From Kordiimonas sediminis (GTDB lineage: Bacteria; Pseudomonadota; Alphaproteobacteria; Sphingomonadales; Kordiimonadaceae): a stretch of DNA of 64,000 nucleotides. The notes beneath the pieces were generated by a model that saw only the letters and a program-made list of their open reading frames with translations, did no database searches and was not told the origin of the DNA. The stretch spans positions 1,337,893-1,401,892 of the forward strand of contig NZ_BNCI01000001.1 of the NCBI RefSeq assembly GCF_014656395.1, given 5' to 3'. This document shows, in pieces, positions 18,398 through 26,690 of this stretch; position 1 is the stretch's first letter, and each line of letters opens with the position of its first letter. A program made the position numbers and the translations under genes.

Positions 18398-20308
18398 ATG
18401 GCGTTAAGTCCACAGTTTCTGGATGAACTTAAACACCGTTTTACGCTGTCTGATGTTGTTGGACGGACGGTCAAGCTTGTGCGTCGCGGCAGGGAGCATA
18501 CAGGACTTTGTCCCTTCCACGGGGAGAAAACGCCTTCTTTTACCGTTAATGATCAAAAGGGCTTTTATCACTGTTTCGGGTGCGGGGCACATGGCGGTGT
18601 TATCGACTTTGTCATGGGGACCGAGGGTCTGACTTTCCCTGAAACGATTGAAAAGCTTGCTGGTGAAGTCGGGATGGAAGTACCTAAGCCGTCCCGTGAA
18701 CAAGTGGAACGGGACAAGAAACGATCCAGCCTTTCAGAAGTGATGGAAATGGTGACCACATGGTATGAAGCACAGCTGCAGGGGGCTGTCGGCGCGAGTG
18801 CGCTTTCATATGTGCGTGGGCGAGGCTTGCGGTCGGACACCATTACATCTTTTCGGCTTGGCTATGCGCCGGGCGGACGCGCGGGGCGAACCCACCTTAA
18901 AGACGCCATGCTTGCGCGCGGGGTGACCGAGGATCAGTTGATCGAAACTGGCATGGTGATCAAGCCCGAAAGTGGTGGTGAGAGTTATGACCGGTTTCGG
19001 GATCGCCTGATGTTCCCGATTGCAGACAGACAGGGCCGTATTATCGCATTTGGCGGGCGGGCCCTGTCATCCGACGTGAAGGCGAAATATCTTAACAGTC
19101 CGGAAACAAGCCTGTTTCATAAAGGGGCTACCCTTTATAACTGGGCCAATGCCCGTCAGGCTGCTTATGATACCGGGCAGGTGATGGTCGTTGAAGGATA
19201 TATGGATGTCATTGCACTGGCAGAGGCAGGTATTCCTTACTGTGTGGCGCCCCTTGGAACAGCCCTGACCGAAGAGCAAATCGCCCATTTATGGCATATG
19301 GCAGATGAACCAATATTATCCTTTGATGGTGATAATGCGGGCCGACGCGCTGCGACACGGGCGATGGACAGGGCGCTGCCGATGCTCCAGCCAGGAAAAT
19401 CTCTGCGCTTTCTGTTTATGCCGGAAGGTGAAGACCCGGACACGCTGGTTCGTAAAGAAGGCAAAACCGTCCTAGAAACCATGATTGATACAGCCGACCC
19501 GCTTGTCAGTGTTCTTTGGCAGTCGCTGACGGACGGTGTTGCAGTCGATACGCCGGAACGCCGCGCCGGGCTTGAAAAGGCAATTTTTATCAAGCTTGCT
19601 GATATTCAGGACGAGAATATCAAAAAGCTCTATCAGGGCGAGTTTCGGGATCGCCTGTATCAGTTATTCAGACCGCAGAAGAAATGGACAGCGGGGCATG
19701 AAAAGGGAAAGTATTCACCACGCTCTGGCCATGGTCGCAAAGGGCAAGGATTGGCAACCGGACTGTTGGCTAAAACAATGCTGGGGCGATCTCGCGGAGT
19801 GGAGCCGGTCACCATCATGATTGAACGTATATTACTGCTGTGCTTGATCAATCATCCTGCGATCCTGCTGAAATATACAGAGGAGGTTGCCGCGCTAAAT
19901 CTGGTGGATGAGGACTTGGGGCAGATAAGAAATTTGCTCATTCAGATGATTGATGACGAAATAAGCCTTGACCGAGAGCATGTTCAACACCAAATAAGCG
20001 AAAGCGGGCTTGCCCATGTGGCCGGTAAGTTGATGCAGGACAAGGCGCTGAAGGGAGACTGGTTCGCCTATCCAGAGGCGGCGCTGGGGGATGCGGAAAC
20101 GGGGTTTGCTCATACGATGGCACGGTATCGGCATTTAACATCTGCGCGGTCTGACTATTTGAGGGCAGAAGCAGAATATGCTGCTGATATGACCGAGGAA
20201 AATCAGGAACGTTTTTTTGCTGCCCAGCAAGTGTTTCGAGCATTGGAAGAAAAAGAAGCGACTATTTACGGGTATGGTATCGAATCAAATAAGGTTCATG
20301 AGGCTTAA
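18398..20308 (+). CDS. dnaG: DNA primase
   Basis: 636 residues. It makes RNA primers at the replication fork. The N-terminal CHC2 zinc-binding domain has Cys38, His41, Cys59 and Cys62 (CPFHGEKTPSF and HCFGCG). The RNA polymerase domain (about 110-370) includes the TOPRIM motifs VVEGYMDVIAL and LSFDGDNAGRRAA. The C-terminal helicase-interaction part (about 450-636) is weakly conserved, as is normal. GGAG precedes the ATG. It lies 119 bases upstream of rpoD in the classic macromolecular-synthesis order, without rpsU. Confidence 0.97.
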   Translation: MALSPQFLDELKHRFTLSDVVGRTVKLVRRGREHTGLCPFHGEKTPSFTVNDQKGFYHCFGCGAHGGVIDFVMGTEGLTFPETIEKLAGEVGMEVPKPSREQVERDKKRSSLSEVMEMVTTWYEAQLQGAVGASALSYVRGRGLRSDTITSFRLGYAPGGRAGRTHLKDAMLARGVTEDQLIETGMVIKPESGGESYDRFRDRLMFPIADRQGRIIAFGGRALSSDVKAKYLNSPETSLFHKGATLYNWANARQAAYDTGQVMVVEGYMDVIALAEAGIPYCVAPLGTALTEEQIAHLWHMADEPILSFDGDNAGRRAATRAMDRALPMLQPGKSLRFLFMPEGEDPDTLVRKEGKTVLETMIDTADPLVSVLWQSLTDGVAVDTPERRAGLEKAIFIKLADIQDENIKKLYQGEFRDRLYQLFRPQKKWTAGHEKGKYSPRSGHGRKGQGLATGLLAKTMLGRSRGVEPVTIMIERILLLCLINHPAILLKYTEEVAALNLVDEDLGQIRNLLIQMIDDEISLDREHVQHQISESGLAHVAGKLMQDKALKGDWFAYPEAALGDAETGFAHTMARYRHLTSARSDYLRAEAEYAADMTEENQERFFAAQQVFRALEEKEATIYGYGIESNKVHEA

Positions 20309-20427
20309 AACCAGTAAAAAGTCATCGAAAAAGTTAAAATGGGGCCGAATCAAGGGGTACCCCATCAAAATTTATGGTATAGACTGCGATTCGTAAGCGC
20401 AAAGCCGCGAATCTGGAGAATTTTTTA

Positions 20428-22431
20428 ATGGCAACGACCAAGACTCAGGATGATCAAAAAGACACTCGCTCAGAAGAGGGCAGCAATGACCCAATGTCTG
20501 ATGCTACGGAGGCGGCTGTCAAAAAGATGATCGTCAAGGCGAAGGAGCGTGGGTACATCTCATATGATGAACTTAATGCGGCTTTGCCAACCGAAGAAAT
20601 GTCATCTGAAAAAATTGAAGATATTATGACCATGCTCTCCGAGATGGGCATTAATGTTACCGACGGTGACGAAGACCCGGAAGAGGCTGAGGGCAAGAAG
20701 GACGAATTTGTTGCGTCTGAGACCAAGAAAGACGCCGGGGACCGTACGGATGACCCTGTTCGCATGTATCTGCGTGAGATGGGCACTGTAGAACTGCTGT
20801 CACGCGAAGGCGAAATCGCCATTGCAAAGCGTATTGAAGCAGGCCGTGCGACCATGATCGAAGGGCTTTGCATGAGCCCGTTGACGTTTCAGGCGATTAT
20901 CGAATGGGCGACCAGACTTGAAAACGAAGAAATGCTGCTGCGGGACATTATTGATCTTGAGGCAACGATCGGCAAAGAGCCCAATACCGAAGAGCTGGAA
21001 GACGAAAACGCAGGCGATGTTATTGCTGAGAGCGCTAGTAGCGATGACGACGATGATGATGACGATGACGATAAAGAGAAAAGTGACGAAGACAGCACAG
21101 AAGGTGAAGACGGTGAAGGCGGTCGTTCAAGGGATGATGACGACGACGATGATGACGATAACACCATGTCGCTGTCTGCGATGGAAGAGCACCTGAAGCC
21201 TGAAACTATCGAGAAATTCCGTCTAATCGCTGCGACATTCAAAAAATACGTCAAACTGCAGGATGCTCGCATGACTGCGGTTGTTGCCGGGGATGCATTA
21301 TCCACACCGCAGGAAAGACGCTTCAAAAAGCTTCGTTCTGAATTGATCGAGCTGGTGAGTTCCGTCAAGTTTAATAACCTGCGGATCGAAGAACTGGTCG
21401 ACGAACTGTATGGTTTGAACAAACGTTTGATGAGCTTGTCTGGACGTTTGTTACGTCTGGCAGAATCCCATAAAGTCAGCCGCACGGCTTTCCTCGACGA
21501 GTATGAAGGCAACGAGCTTGAAGAAGGCTGGCTTGAGCGTGTTGGCAAATTGAAGGGTAAAGGCTGGGCCGCATTTGTTGATAATGAAGAAACTGCCGTC
21601 CGCCATATTCGCTCCCAGATCGGGGATGTTGTCAGCCGCACGGGTTTGAAGGTTGCGGAGTTCCGGAAAATTGTCCGGACAGTGCAAAAGGGTGAAAAAG
21701 AAGCCCGGATTGCAAAGAAAGAAATGGTGGAGGCTAACCTCCGTCTGGTGATCTCGATTGCCAAGAAATATACGAACCGTGGTTTGCAATTCCTTGATCT
21801 TATTCAGGAAGGTAATATCGGTCTGATGAAGGCGGTGGACAAGTTTGAATATCGTCGCGGTTATAAATTCTCCACATATGCAACATGGTGGATCCGGCAG
21901 GCTATCACCCGGTCTATTGCGGACCAGGCGCGCACTATTCGTATTCCGGTGCATATGATTGAAACAATCAACAAGCTGGTTCGTACGGGCCGGCAGATGC
22001 TGCACGAGATTGGCCGCGAAGCCACACCAGAAGAGCTTGCGGAACGTCTGTCCATGCCACTTGAAAAAGTGCGCAAGGTTATGAAGATCGCCAAGGAGCC
22101 GATCTCCCTTGAAACACCGGTTGGTGACGAGGAAGACAGCCATCTTGGAGACTTCATTGAAGACAAGAATGCGATCCTGCCGGTGGATGCTGCGATCCAG
22201 TCGAATCTGCGCGAGACGACAACCCGGGTTCTGGCGTCACTGACACCGCGTGAAGAGCGTGTTTTGCGGATGCGTTTTGGTATTGGTATGAATACGGACC
22301 ATACTTTGGAAGAAGTGGGTCAACAGTTCTCTGTTACACGGGAACGTATTCGTCAGATTGAAGCGAAAGCGCTTCGGAAGCTGAAACATCCAAGTCGCTC
22401 CCGCCAGTTGCGGAGCTTCCTCGATACATAG
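20428..22431 (+). CDS. rpoD: Primary sigma factor RpoD (sigma-70)
   Basis: 667 residues. Region 1.1 (about 20-85), region 1.2 ([30 protein letters not shown]), a long non-conserved region, then regions 2-4 (about 430-665): [37 protein letters not shown], region 3 with [11 protein letters not shown], and the -35 helix-turn-helix [20 protein letters not shown]. The non-conserved region holds two pure aspartate runs, ten and nine residues, at about 205-245 inside an acidic stretch. GGAG lies ahead of the ATG. A GATTCG...CGAATC dyad lies in the 119-base gap after dnaG. Confidence 0.98.
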   Translation: MATTKTQDDQKDTRSEEGSNDPMSDATEAAVKKMIVKAKERGYISYDELNAALPTEEMSSEKIEDIMTMLSEMGINVTDGDEDPEEAEGKKDEFVASETKKDAGDRTDDPVRMYLREMGTVELLSREGEIAIAKRIEAGRATMIEGLCMSPLTFQAIIEWATRLENEEMLLRDIIDLEATIGKEPNTEELEDENAGDVIAESASSDDDDDDDDDDKEKSDEDSTEGEDGEGGRSRDDDDDDDDDNTMSLSAMEEHLKPETIEKFRLIAATFKKYVKLQDARMTAVVAGDALSTPQERRFKKLRSELIELVSSVKFNNLRIEELVDELYGLNKRLMSLSGRLLRLAESHKVSRTAFLDEYEGNELEEGWLERVGKLKGKGWAAFVDNEETAVRHIRSQIGDVVSRTGLKVAEFRKIVRTVQKGEKEARIAKKEMVEANLRLVISIAKKYTNRGLQFLDLIQEGNIGLMKAVDKFEYRRGYKFSTYATWWIRQAITRSIADQARTIRIPVHMIETINKLVRTGRQMLHEIGREATPEELAERLSMPLEKVRKVMKIAKEPISLETPVGDEEDSHLGDFIEDKNAILPVDAAIQSNLRETTTRVLASLTPREERVLRMRFGIGMNTDHTLEEVGQQFSVTRERIRQIEAKALRKLKHPSRSRQLRSFLDT

Positions 22432-22465
22432 GGTGCGGTAGAGTGTTCTTGAACAGTAAAAGTCA

Positions 22466-22500
22466 AAAGGGCTGCACGGTTGTGCGGCCCTTTGCTGTTT
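22466..22500 (+). terminator. Terminator hairpin after rpoD, overlapping the start of the next gene
   Basis: A 12-bp stem (AAAGGGCTGCAC at 22466-22477 with GTGCGGCCCTTT at 22482-22493, one T-G pair) with a GGTT loop, followed by GCTGTTTT. It is 35 bases after the rpoD stop and looks like a normal terminator. It also contains the most likely ribosome site (AAAAGGG) and GTG start of the protease gene. Confidence 0.65.
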
Positions 22501-23396
22501 TGCTCTATGTTATTGTATCAGTACAGCTTTTGACTGGCAGTCAATATGCGGCCGCCACAGATGATGCAGGGTCTGCACCGTTCATCCCAAGCCGCGAAAC
22601 CGTTCAAAGTGAAGGCCGCCCTGTAACTCTTGTCCGTATTGGCCAAGGGGGTGTTGGTTATCCCTTCATCGTCGATACGGGGGCCAGCCGAACGGTTTTA
22701 TACCGGTCGCTGGCGACTGAACTTGGACTAGAGGCACTGCCGATGCAGTCGCGCGCAGTTATCACCGCAACGGGCACGCAGGAAATGTCGCTCTACAAGG
22801 TTGGTGTAGTTCAAATATTTGGCTATGACTTTGACCTGCGGGATACCGTTGCTATGCCAGATCCAAAAAGAAATGGTGTTTTTGGATTGGTGGGTGTTGA
22901 TGTCCTTAGGGGGCGGGTACTGTTGCTGGAAAAGGGACAGCCCGTGACGTTGGCTCCCGATTTATCCGCCTTGTCAGGGGATGGCTGGCAGTCGGTGCAG
23001 GGCAGGCCCGTCGGCTACGGCTCCATTGCGGTTGATGTGCAGATTGACGGGGAAACAATCCCAGCAATTTTGGATACCGGGGCCTCGGTAACTGTTTTGA
23101 ACCCTGCTGCTGCGCTGCTTTTGGAAAAGCATGATAGCACTGTCACTGGCGCAGATACGCCCCGTGTTGAGGCATCTGGCCGCGGTATTACTGCTACAAC
23201 GGTTCCCGTCGGGTCAATAAAGCTTGGCGACGTTACTTTCCGGCCAGGGCAAATCATGGCGGCACCACTACCAGTTTTCAGGGCGTTTGGGGCAGGCCGT
23301 GCTGCCGCTGTAATCATTGGCATGGATATACTTGGTCAGTATGATACGGCGCTTGATTTTCGTGGGTGGTCGCTTTGGATACGCCCAGCCTCATGA
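22482..23396 (+). CDS. Secreted retropepsin-like aspartic protease, two-domain
   Basis: About 304 residues if it starts at the GTG at 22482; the frame also allows a GTG at 22443. Starting at 22482 gives a clean signal peptide (RPFAVLLYVIVSVQLLTGS, cut near YAAA). Two retroviral-type aspartic protease halves are present in one chain, each with DTGAS (Asp65 and Asp198) and a downstream hydrophobic-hydrophobic-Gly motif (FGLVGVDVL and VIIGMDILG). Single-chain double retropepsins thus carry both catalytic aspartates, as pepsin does. Predicted periplasmic. It follows rpoD by about 50 bases, with the rpoD terminator hairpin over its start region. It is convergent with the PAS gene. The substrate is unknown. 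Confidence 0.8.
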   Translation: MRPFAVLLYVIVSVQLLTGSQYAAATDDAGSAPFIPSRETVQSEGRPVTLVRIGQGGVGYPFIVDTGASRTVLYRSLATELGLEALPMQSRAVITATGTQEMSLYKVGVVQIFGYDFDLRDTVAMPDPKRNGVFGLVGVDVLRGRVLLLEKGQPVTLAPDLSALSGDGWQSVQGRPVGYGSIAVDVQIDGETIPAILDTGASVTVLNPAAALLLEKHDSTVTGADTPRVEASGRGITATTVPVGSIKLGDVTFRPGQIMAAPLPVFRAFGAGRAAAVIIGMDILGQYDTALDFRGWSLWIRPAS

Positions 23397-23429
23397 TTTG
23401 GGTACGGCTGCTGCGCTCAGTGGCAGTTG

Positions 23430-23981
23430 TTAGATACCTGCACCAATGTCGATATGCTCAAGATAGTTGGCGACAGTCTTGCTGAAATCGGTGGACACAG
23501 GTTTGGTTTGATCATACGCATCCATGGCCTGATGTCCAACCCCGATAATATGGGATACCTGTCCCTCTGCATTAAACAGCGGCAGTTGGATCGTAGTATA
23601 ATCAAATTGCAGATTGGTCTCTAGTGTAACACGCCTGCGGGTTACTTTACCTGCGCATGGTTTTGTCCTGATGGACTGATAAAAATCGACATTCTTCTGT
23701 ATTTCATCGCCCTGAAACAGCGACAGCAGATCAATCCCGGCCAAATTCTTGCCTAGCCATGCATCAAGCTGGGTACCTGATATCTGCAGTACCAGGGCAT
23801 CTGTACCTTCCCATTTGCTCAGGTAAATGTAGGGCAGAATAGTTTTCAGCTTCACCATGGAAAGACTGGCTTTTTGTGGACACAGGGCATTCTCACGCAC
23901 ACGTTCTTCATGCCATATATCAACAAGGCGGGAAGCCTGATCAGATATGCAAAGAGCTTCAAGAGATTTGGGAGAATTCAT
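23430..23981 (-). CDS. PAS_5-type protein
   Basis: 183 residues, cytoplasmic, a single PAS-like domain of the alphaproteobacterial PAS_5 group (about 20-160). Typical stretches are LPYIYLSKWEG, LVLQISGTQLDAWLGKNLAGIDLLSLF and IQLPLFNAEGQVSHIIGVG. Such one-domain proteins often act as small sensors or adaptor proteins; MopJ of Caulobacter is an example of the type. There is no output domain and no adjacent kinase. Function unknown. Confidence 0.75.
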   Translation of the reverse strand: MNSPKSLEALCISDQASRLVDIWHEERVRENALCPQKASLSMVKLKTILPYIYLSKWEGTDALVLQISGTQLDAWLGKNLAGIDLLSLFQGDEIQKNVDFYQSIRTKPCAGKVTRRRVTLETNLQFDYTTIQLPLFNAEGQVSHIIGVGHQAMDAYDQTKPVSTDFSKTVANYLEHIDIGAGI

Positions 23982-24107
23982 TCTATACTCAACTGTTGTA
24001 AGAGATATGAAGGTAAATGATGCCGTATTACGCTGTTGCTTCTTTGAAAATTGGTACGCTGCGCTTATATATAGGTGATACTATAAAAACCGACAGAGAG
24101 AGAAGCA

Positions 24108-24329
24108 ATGCATGTTTTCGAAGCAGCCGCGATAATTGTAGCGATTGTTATGATCGCAGGGGTCATTAATAACTGGATCAAGTCCAAACAACAGCAAGCA
24201 TCAGCCCGGACGGATATGGATGACAGCACGGCAGAGCGCATTCAAAATCTGGAAGAACGGGTGCGCGTTCTGGAACGCATACTCACCGATAAAAGCAACC
24301 GCCTGAAAGATGAAATCGACGCACTGTAA
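24108..24329 (+). CDS. PspB-like small membrane protein
   Basis: 73 residues. One N-terminal membrane helix (about 5-22), a short polar linker, then a charged coiled coil (about 45-70, ERIQNLEERVRVLERILTD) that resembles the C-terminal half of PspB of the phage-shock response. No pspA or pspC lies nearby, so membership in a stress operon cannot be claimed. AGAGAG precedes the ATG. It ends 94 bases before the tRNA gene. Confidence 0.6.
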   Translation: MHVFEAAAIIVAIVMIAGVINNWIKSKQQQASARTDMDDSTAERIQNLEERVRVLERILTDKSNRLKDEIDAL

Positions 24330-24423
24330 GTAAAACGTTGGCGCAAGCGGCTTAAATTATACGGCACATGCATTTTTTGCTGTTTTTCTGCGCTCGCTTT
24401 TGCTAACAACTCCGGCGTGGTAT

Positions 24424-24500
24424 GGGGGCGTAGCTCAGCTGGTTAGAGCAGTCCGCTCATAACGGATTGGTCGGGAGTTCAAGTCTCTCCGCCCCTACCA
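24424..24500 (+). tRNA. tRNA with CAU anticodon (Met elongator or Ile2)
   Basis: 77 bases with encoded CCA. The full cloverleaf folds: acceptor GGGGGCG with CGCCCCT (one G-T), D stem GCTC/GAGC, anticodon stem GTCCG/CGGAT around loop CTCATAA, T stem GGGAG/CTCTC. The CAT anticodon is either elongator methionine or the AUA-reading isoleucine tRNA whose C34 becomes lysidine. The TTGGTC variable region and TTCAAGTC T-loop resemble Ile2, but I cannot decide between them. Confidence 0.95.
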
Positions 24501-24827
24501 CGATTTCCCGTCTCAAATAGTATTCTTATATGCATACCATCAGCTTCACTGAACGGTGGGGTTCCGCATGGAATTTACGCAAAATATATGACGCTACTAA
24601 TCGGTAGACTTATTACTACCGGCAGCGCTACTATCATGCTTCGCTTGGACGGCTCTTACAACCCGATCCCACCCAAAATGGGAACAATAAAAACCTGCAA
24701 AGTCGGTGAAACAGCCTGCCTCAGTCACATCTGCTGGCAATGACTTGATGGGTGGTGCCGAGGCATGCGCATCACGTCACGCAGCGCTGGACGGGCGGTA
24801 TGTTGAACTGAACCCGGTTCGCACGGG
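24501..24827. other. Gene-free gap after the tRNA
   Basis: 327 bases with no convincing intact gene. It lies between a tRNA and the end of the large minus-strand operon, a usual place for insertions. The only coding trace is a short transposase-like fragment near 24796-24822, listed separately. No attachment-site repeat of the tRNA 3' end was found within this gap. Confidence 0.5.
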
Positions 24828-24840
24828 TTATGGTTTAGGG
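24781..24840 (+). pseudogene. Possible remnant of a REP-associated (IS200-like) transposase
   Basis: The plus strand encodes ALDGRYVELNPVRTG. The nine residues RYVELNPVR (24796-24822) match a hallmark near the C-terminus of REP-associated tyrosine transposases. The surrounding residues do not continue the family, and the catalytic HUH motif and tyrosine are absent, so at most a decayed fragment remains. A chance match cannot be excluded. Confidence 0.3.
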
Positions 24841-26690
24841 GCTCTAAGTGGGATTTTGCGCTCTATCCACAACAGGCTGGCAAGGATAATGAAAGAAATC
24901 CACAGCCAGGTTTTATCTATCGGAGTTCGCTGCGTGAAGGCGGACGTTTCCGGTTGCCCCCCATTCAGTAGCCGTTCCTGATAGCGTTTTGTTGCTTGCT
25001 GCCTGCTGTACTGTGCTTGCGCGCTGAAGTCATTTGCGGCGTAGACGTAAAAGGCACTTTCGGCCTTCTCTCCGTCAGCAGTTTCTGCGGTGACCCTGTG
25101 CCACCCACTTTCACGTGCATAGTGGACAGCGCACCATAAGGGTGCGCCCAAGCTATCCTGGTTGGCCTGTACCGTTTCCTCTGTATCCTGACGAACTGTG
25201 CGTATCTGAAACTTTATCCCCGAATCGGCGGTCAGGGCGCACAAACGGTTTGCACGGTCCACTAGGGCTATCTGGTCAGAGGGTTCAGGCACAATGCGGA
25301 CGGCAGCGTCAGCGCGGCCAAGGCTGCGCAGTATGTGGGCCCAGTAAGCTGCATAGGCCGAGCGTTCACCACTTGTCGCCAGGATATAACGCTCCCTTAG
25401 AATGCTGACTGCGATTTTGCCGAGGCCTTGTGGGGTCGACACGCTTAGGACTTTGCCGTCGGTGCTTTGCAGTAGCGGGGAGGCTGAATTCCCCTTCAGG
25501 GCAACGGCCAACACGGGCAAAGGGATGTCCGATGTGATCCCCGGCCAGACAGGAGTAACCGTTTCGGGTGCGGGGTCCTGCCCCTCGATGGCAACAGCGC
25601 CGACCCTTATATCACCCGCCTGAACCGCCGCGATTAATTCGCGGTCAGCCAATATGAAAAGACCAAGCCCACCGGTAACAGCCATTTCAAGGGTGTTTCG
25701 TTGTTCGCTGTCCATGCCAGCATAAAAGCGTCCATCGATAATCATCAAATCAAAGTTACGCAGGGTATCGCTGGTGAAAATAGTGTTGGTTGGGGCGTCT
25801 GGGAAATTCACCGTCTGCGTTAGAAAGCGGTCCTTGCTTATCTGGCTTTGTATAAGCATTTTCGCGCCGAACTCTTTGGCCCAGTTTTTCAGGTGCTGGG
25901 TTTCATAGGACGGTGCCGACTGAACAACAAGAATACGGGCAGGGTTTACGGCCGTGACAAACAGATACAGATTTTCAGTATGAAGTACGGTGCCGTCCCG
26001 TTCAGTAGCAACAAGTTGGTATGCAAGATGGCCTTCTGCCCGCGGTACCGCAGACAGGATAAAGGGTGCGTCGCTTTTGGTGTTGACGGTACCAATTTCA
26101 TCGCCCGCGGGGTCCAGAAGTTTGATACGCAGGATTTTATCCGTATCACCGCCGGTTATGTAGCGGCCATAAATCTGAAGCGGCTCACCAACCGTAAGGG
26201 AGCGCTGCCAGCGCATATCGGCAAACCCGGAAATTTGTGGCGGCTGCCATTCCAGATTTTGGACAGGGGGTAGTGTATTCAATTCGGGTGCATCAAGGCC
26301 ATTTCCAACAAGCGTCAAGGTATCAATAGCGGGTACCTTCAGCGCAAGCTGGCCAATATCATGCAGTCTTATCGTGTCTTTTTGTGTGCCGGTTTCTACC
26401 AGCGTGAAAACCTGGCTTCCCGTCTGTGCCGGGGCAGGGGTAGACGGGTCTGTCAGGAGAATGATATTTTGTGGGGACTGGTCAGATGTGCGAATGTCCA
26501 GCCCTAGAAGGAATAACGCACCTGCTGCCAGAAGGTTCAGGAGGGTAACGCCGACAAGGCGCACGGGACTGCCTGCCAGTCTGCGCCGTACTTTGGGGAG
26601 TGTTAGCATCAGCGCCACTATAAGCAGTGCTGCAGTAACTACTGTCAGTGTACCGGCCGTTTCAAGTGTCCAGGGGAAAAGGTTAGTCAT
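24828..26690 (-). CDS. Large membrane protein, last gene of the tldD-moxR operon
   Basis: 620 residues. Two N-terminal membrane helices (about 8-30 and 40-62, the latter with LLNLLAAGALFLLGLDI), a long periplasmic part with beta-rich and GATase-like fold character (about 70-580, LMIIDGRFYAGM and GLGLFILADRE), and one C-terminal helix (WISFIILASLLWIERKIP). This layout resembles the membrane proteins that accompany BatA-like proteins in MoxR operons. Its start overlaps the upstream stop (ATGACTAA), so translation is coupled. No enzymatic motif was recognised. No terminator was seen after it. Confidence 0.75.
   Translation of the reverse strand: MTNLFPWTLETAGTLTVVTAALLIVALMLTLPKVRRRLAGSPVRLVGVTLLNLLAAGALFLLGLDIRTSDQSPQNIILLTDPSTPAPAQTGSQVFTLVETGTQKDTIRLHDIGQLALKVPAIDTLTLVGNGLDAPELNTLPPVQNLEWQPPQISGFADMRWQRSLTVGEPLQIYGRYITGGDTDKILRIKLLDPAGDEIGTVNTKSDAPFILSAVPRAEGHLAYQLVATERDGTVLHTENLYLFVTAVNPARILVVQSAPSYETQHLKNWAKEFGAKMLIQSQISKDRFLTQTVNFPDAPTNTIFTSDTLRNFDLMIIDGRFYAGMDSEQRNTLEMAVTGGLGLFILADRELIAAVQAGDIRVGAVAIEGQDPAPETVTPVWPGITSDIPLPVLAVALKGNSASPLLQSTDGKVLSVSTPQGLGKIAVSILRERYILATSGERSAYAAYWAHILRSLGRADAAVRIVPEPSDQIALVDRANRLCALTADSGIKFQIRTVRQDTEETVQANQDSLGAPLWCAVHYARESGWHRVTAETADGEKAESAFYVYAANDFSAQAQYSRQQATKRYQERLLNGGQPETSAFTQRTPIDKTWLWISFIILASLLWIERKIPLRAPKP

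Noticed and set aside
20340-20400. Heat-shock type promoter before rpoD from CCCCAT
   Set aside because: No CTTGAA-like -35 box lies at the proper distance.
20889-22166. Minus-strand frames of up to 291 residues opposite rpoD
   Set aside because: Ser-rich shadows created by the Asp/Glu-rich coding strand; rpoD itself is certain.
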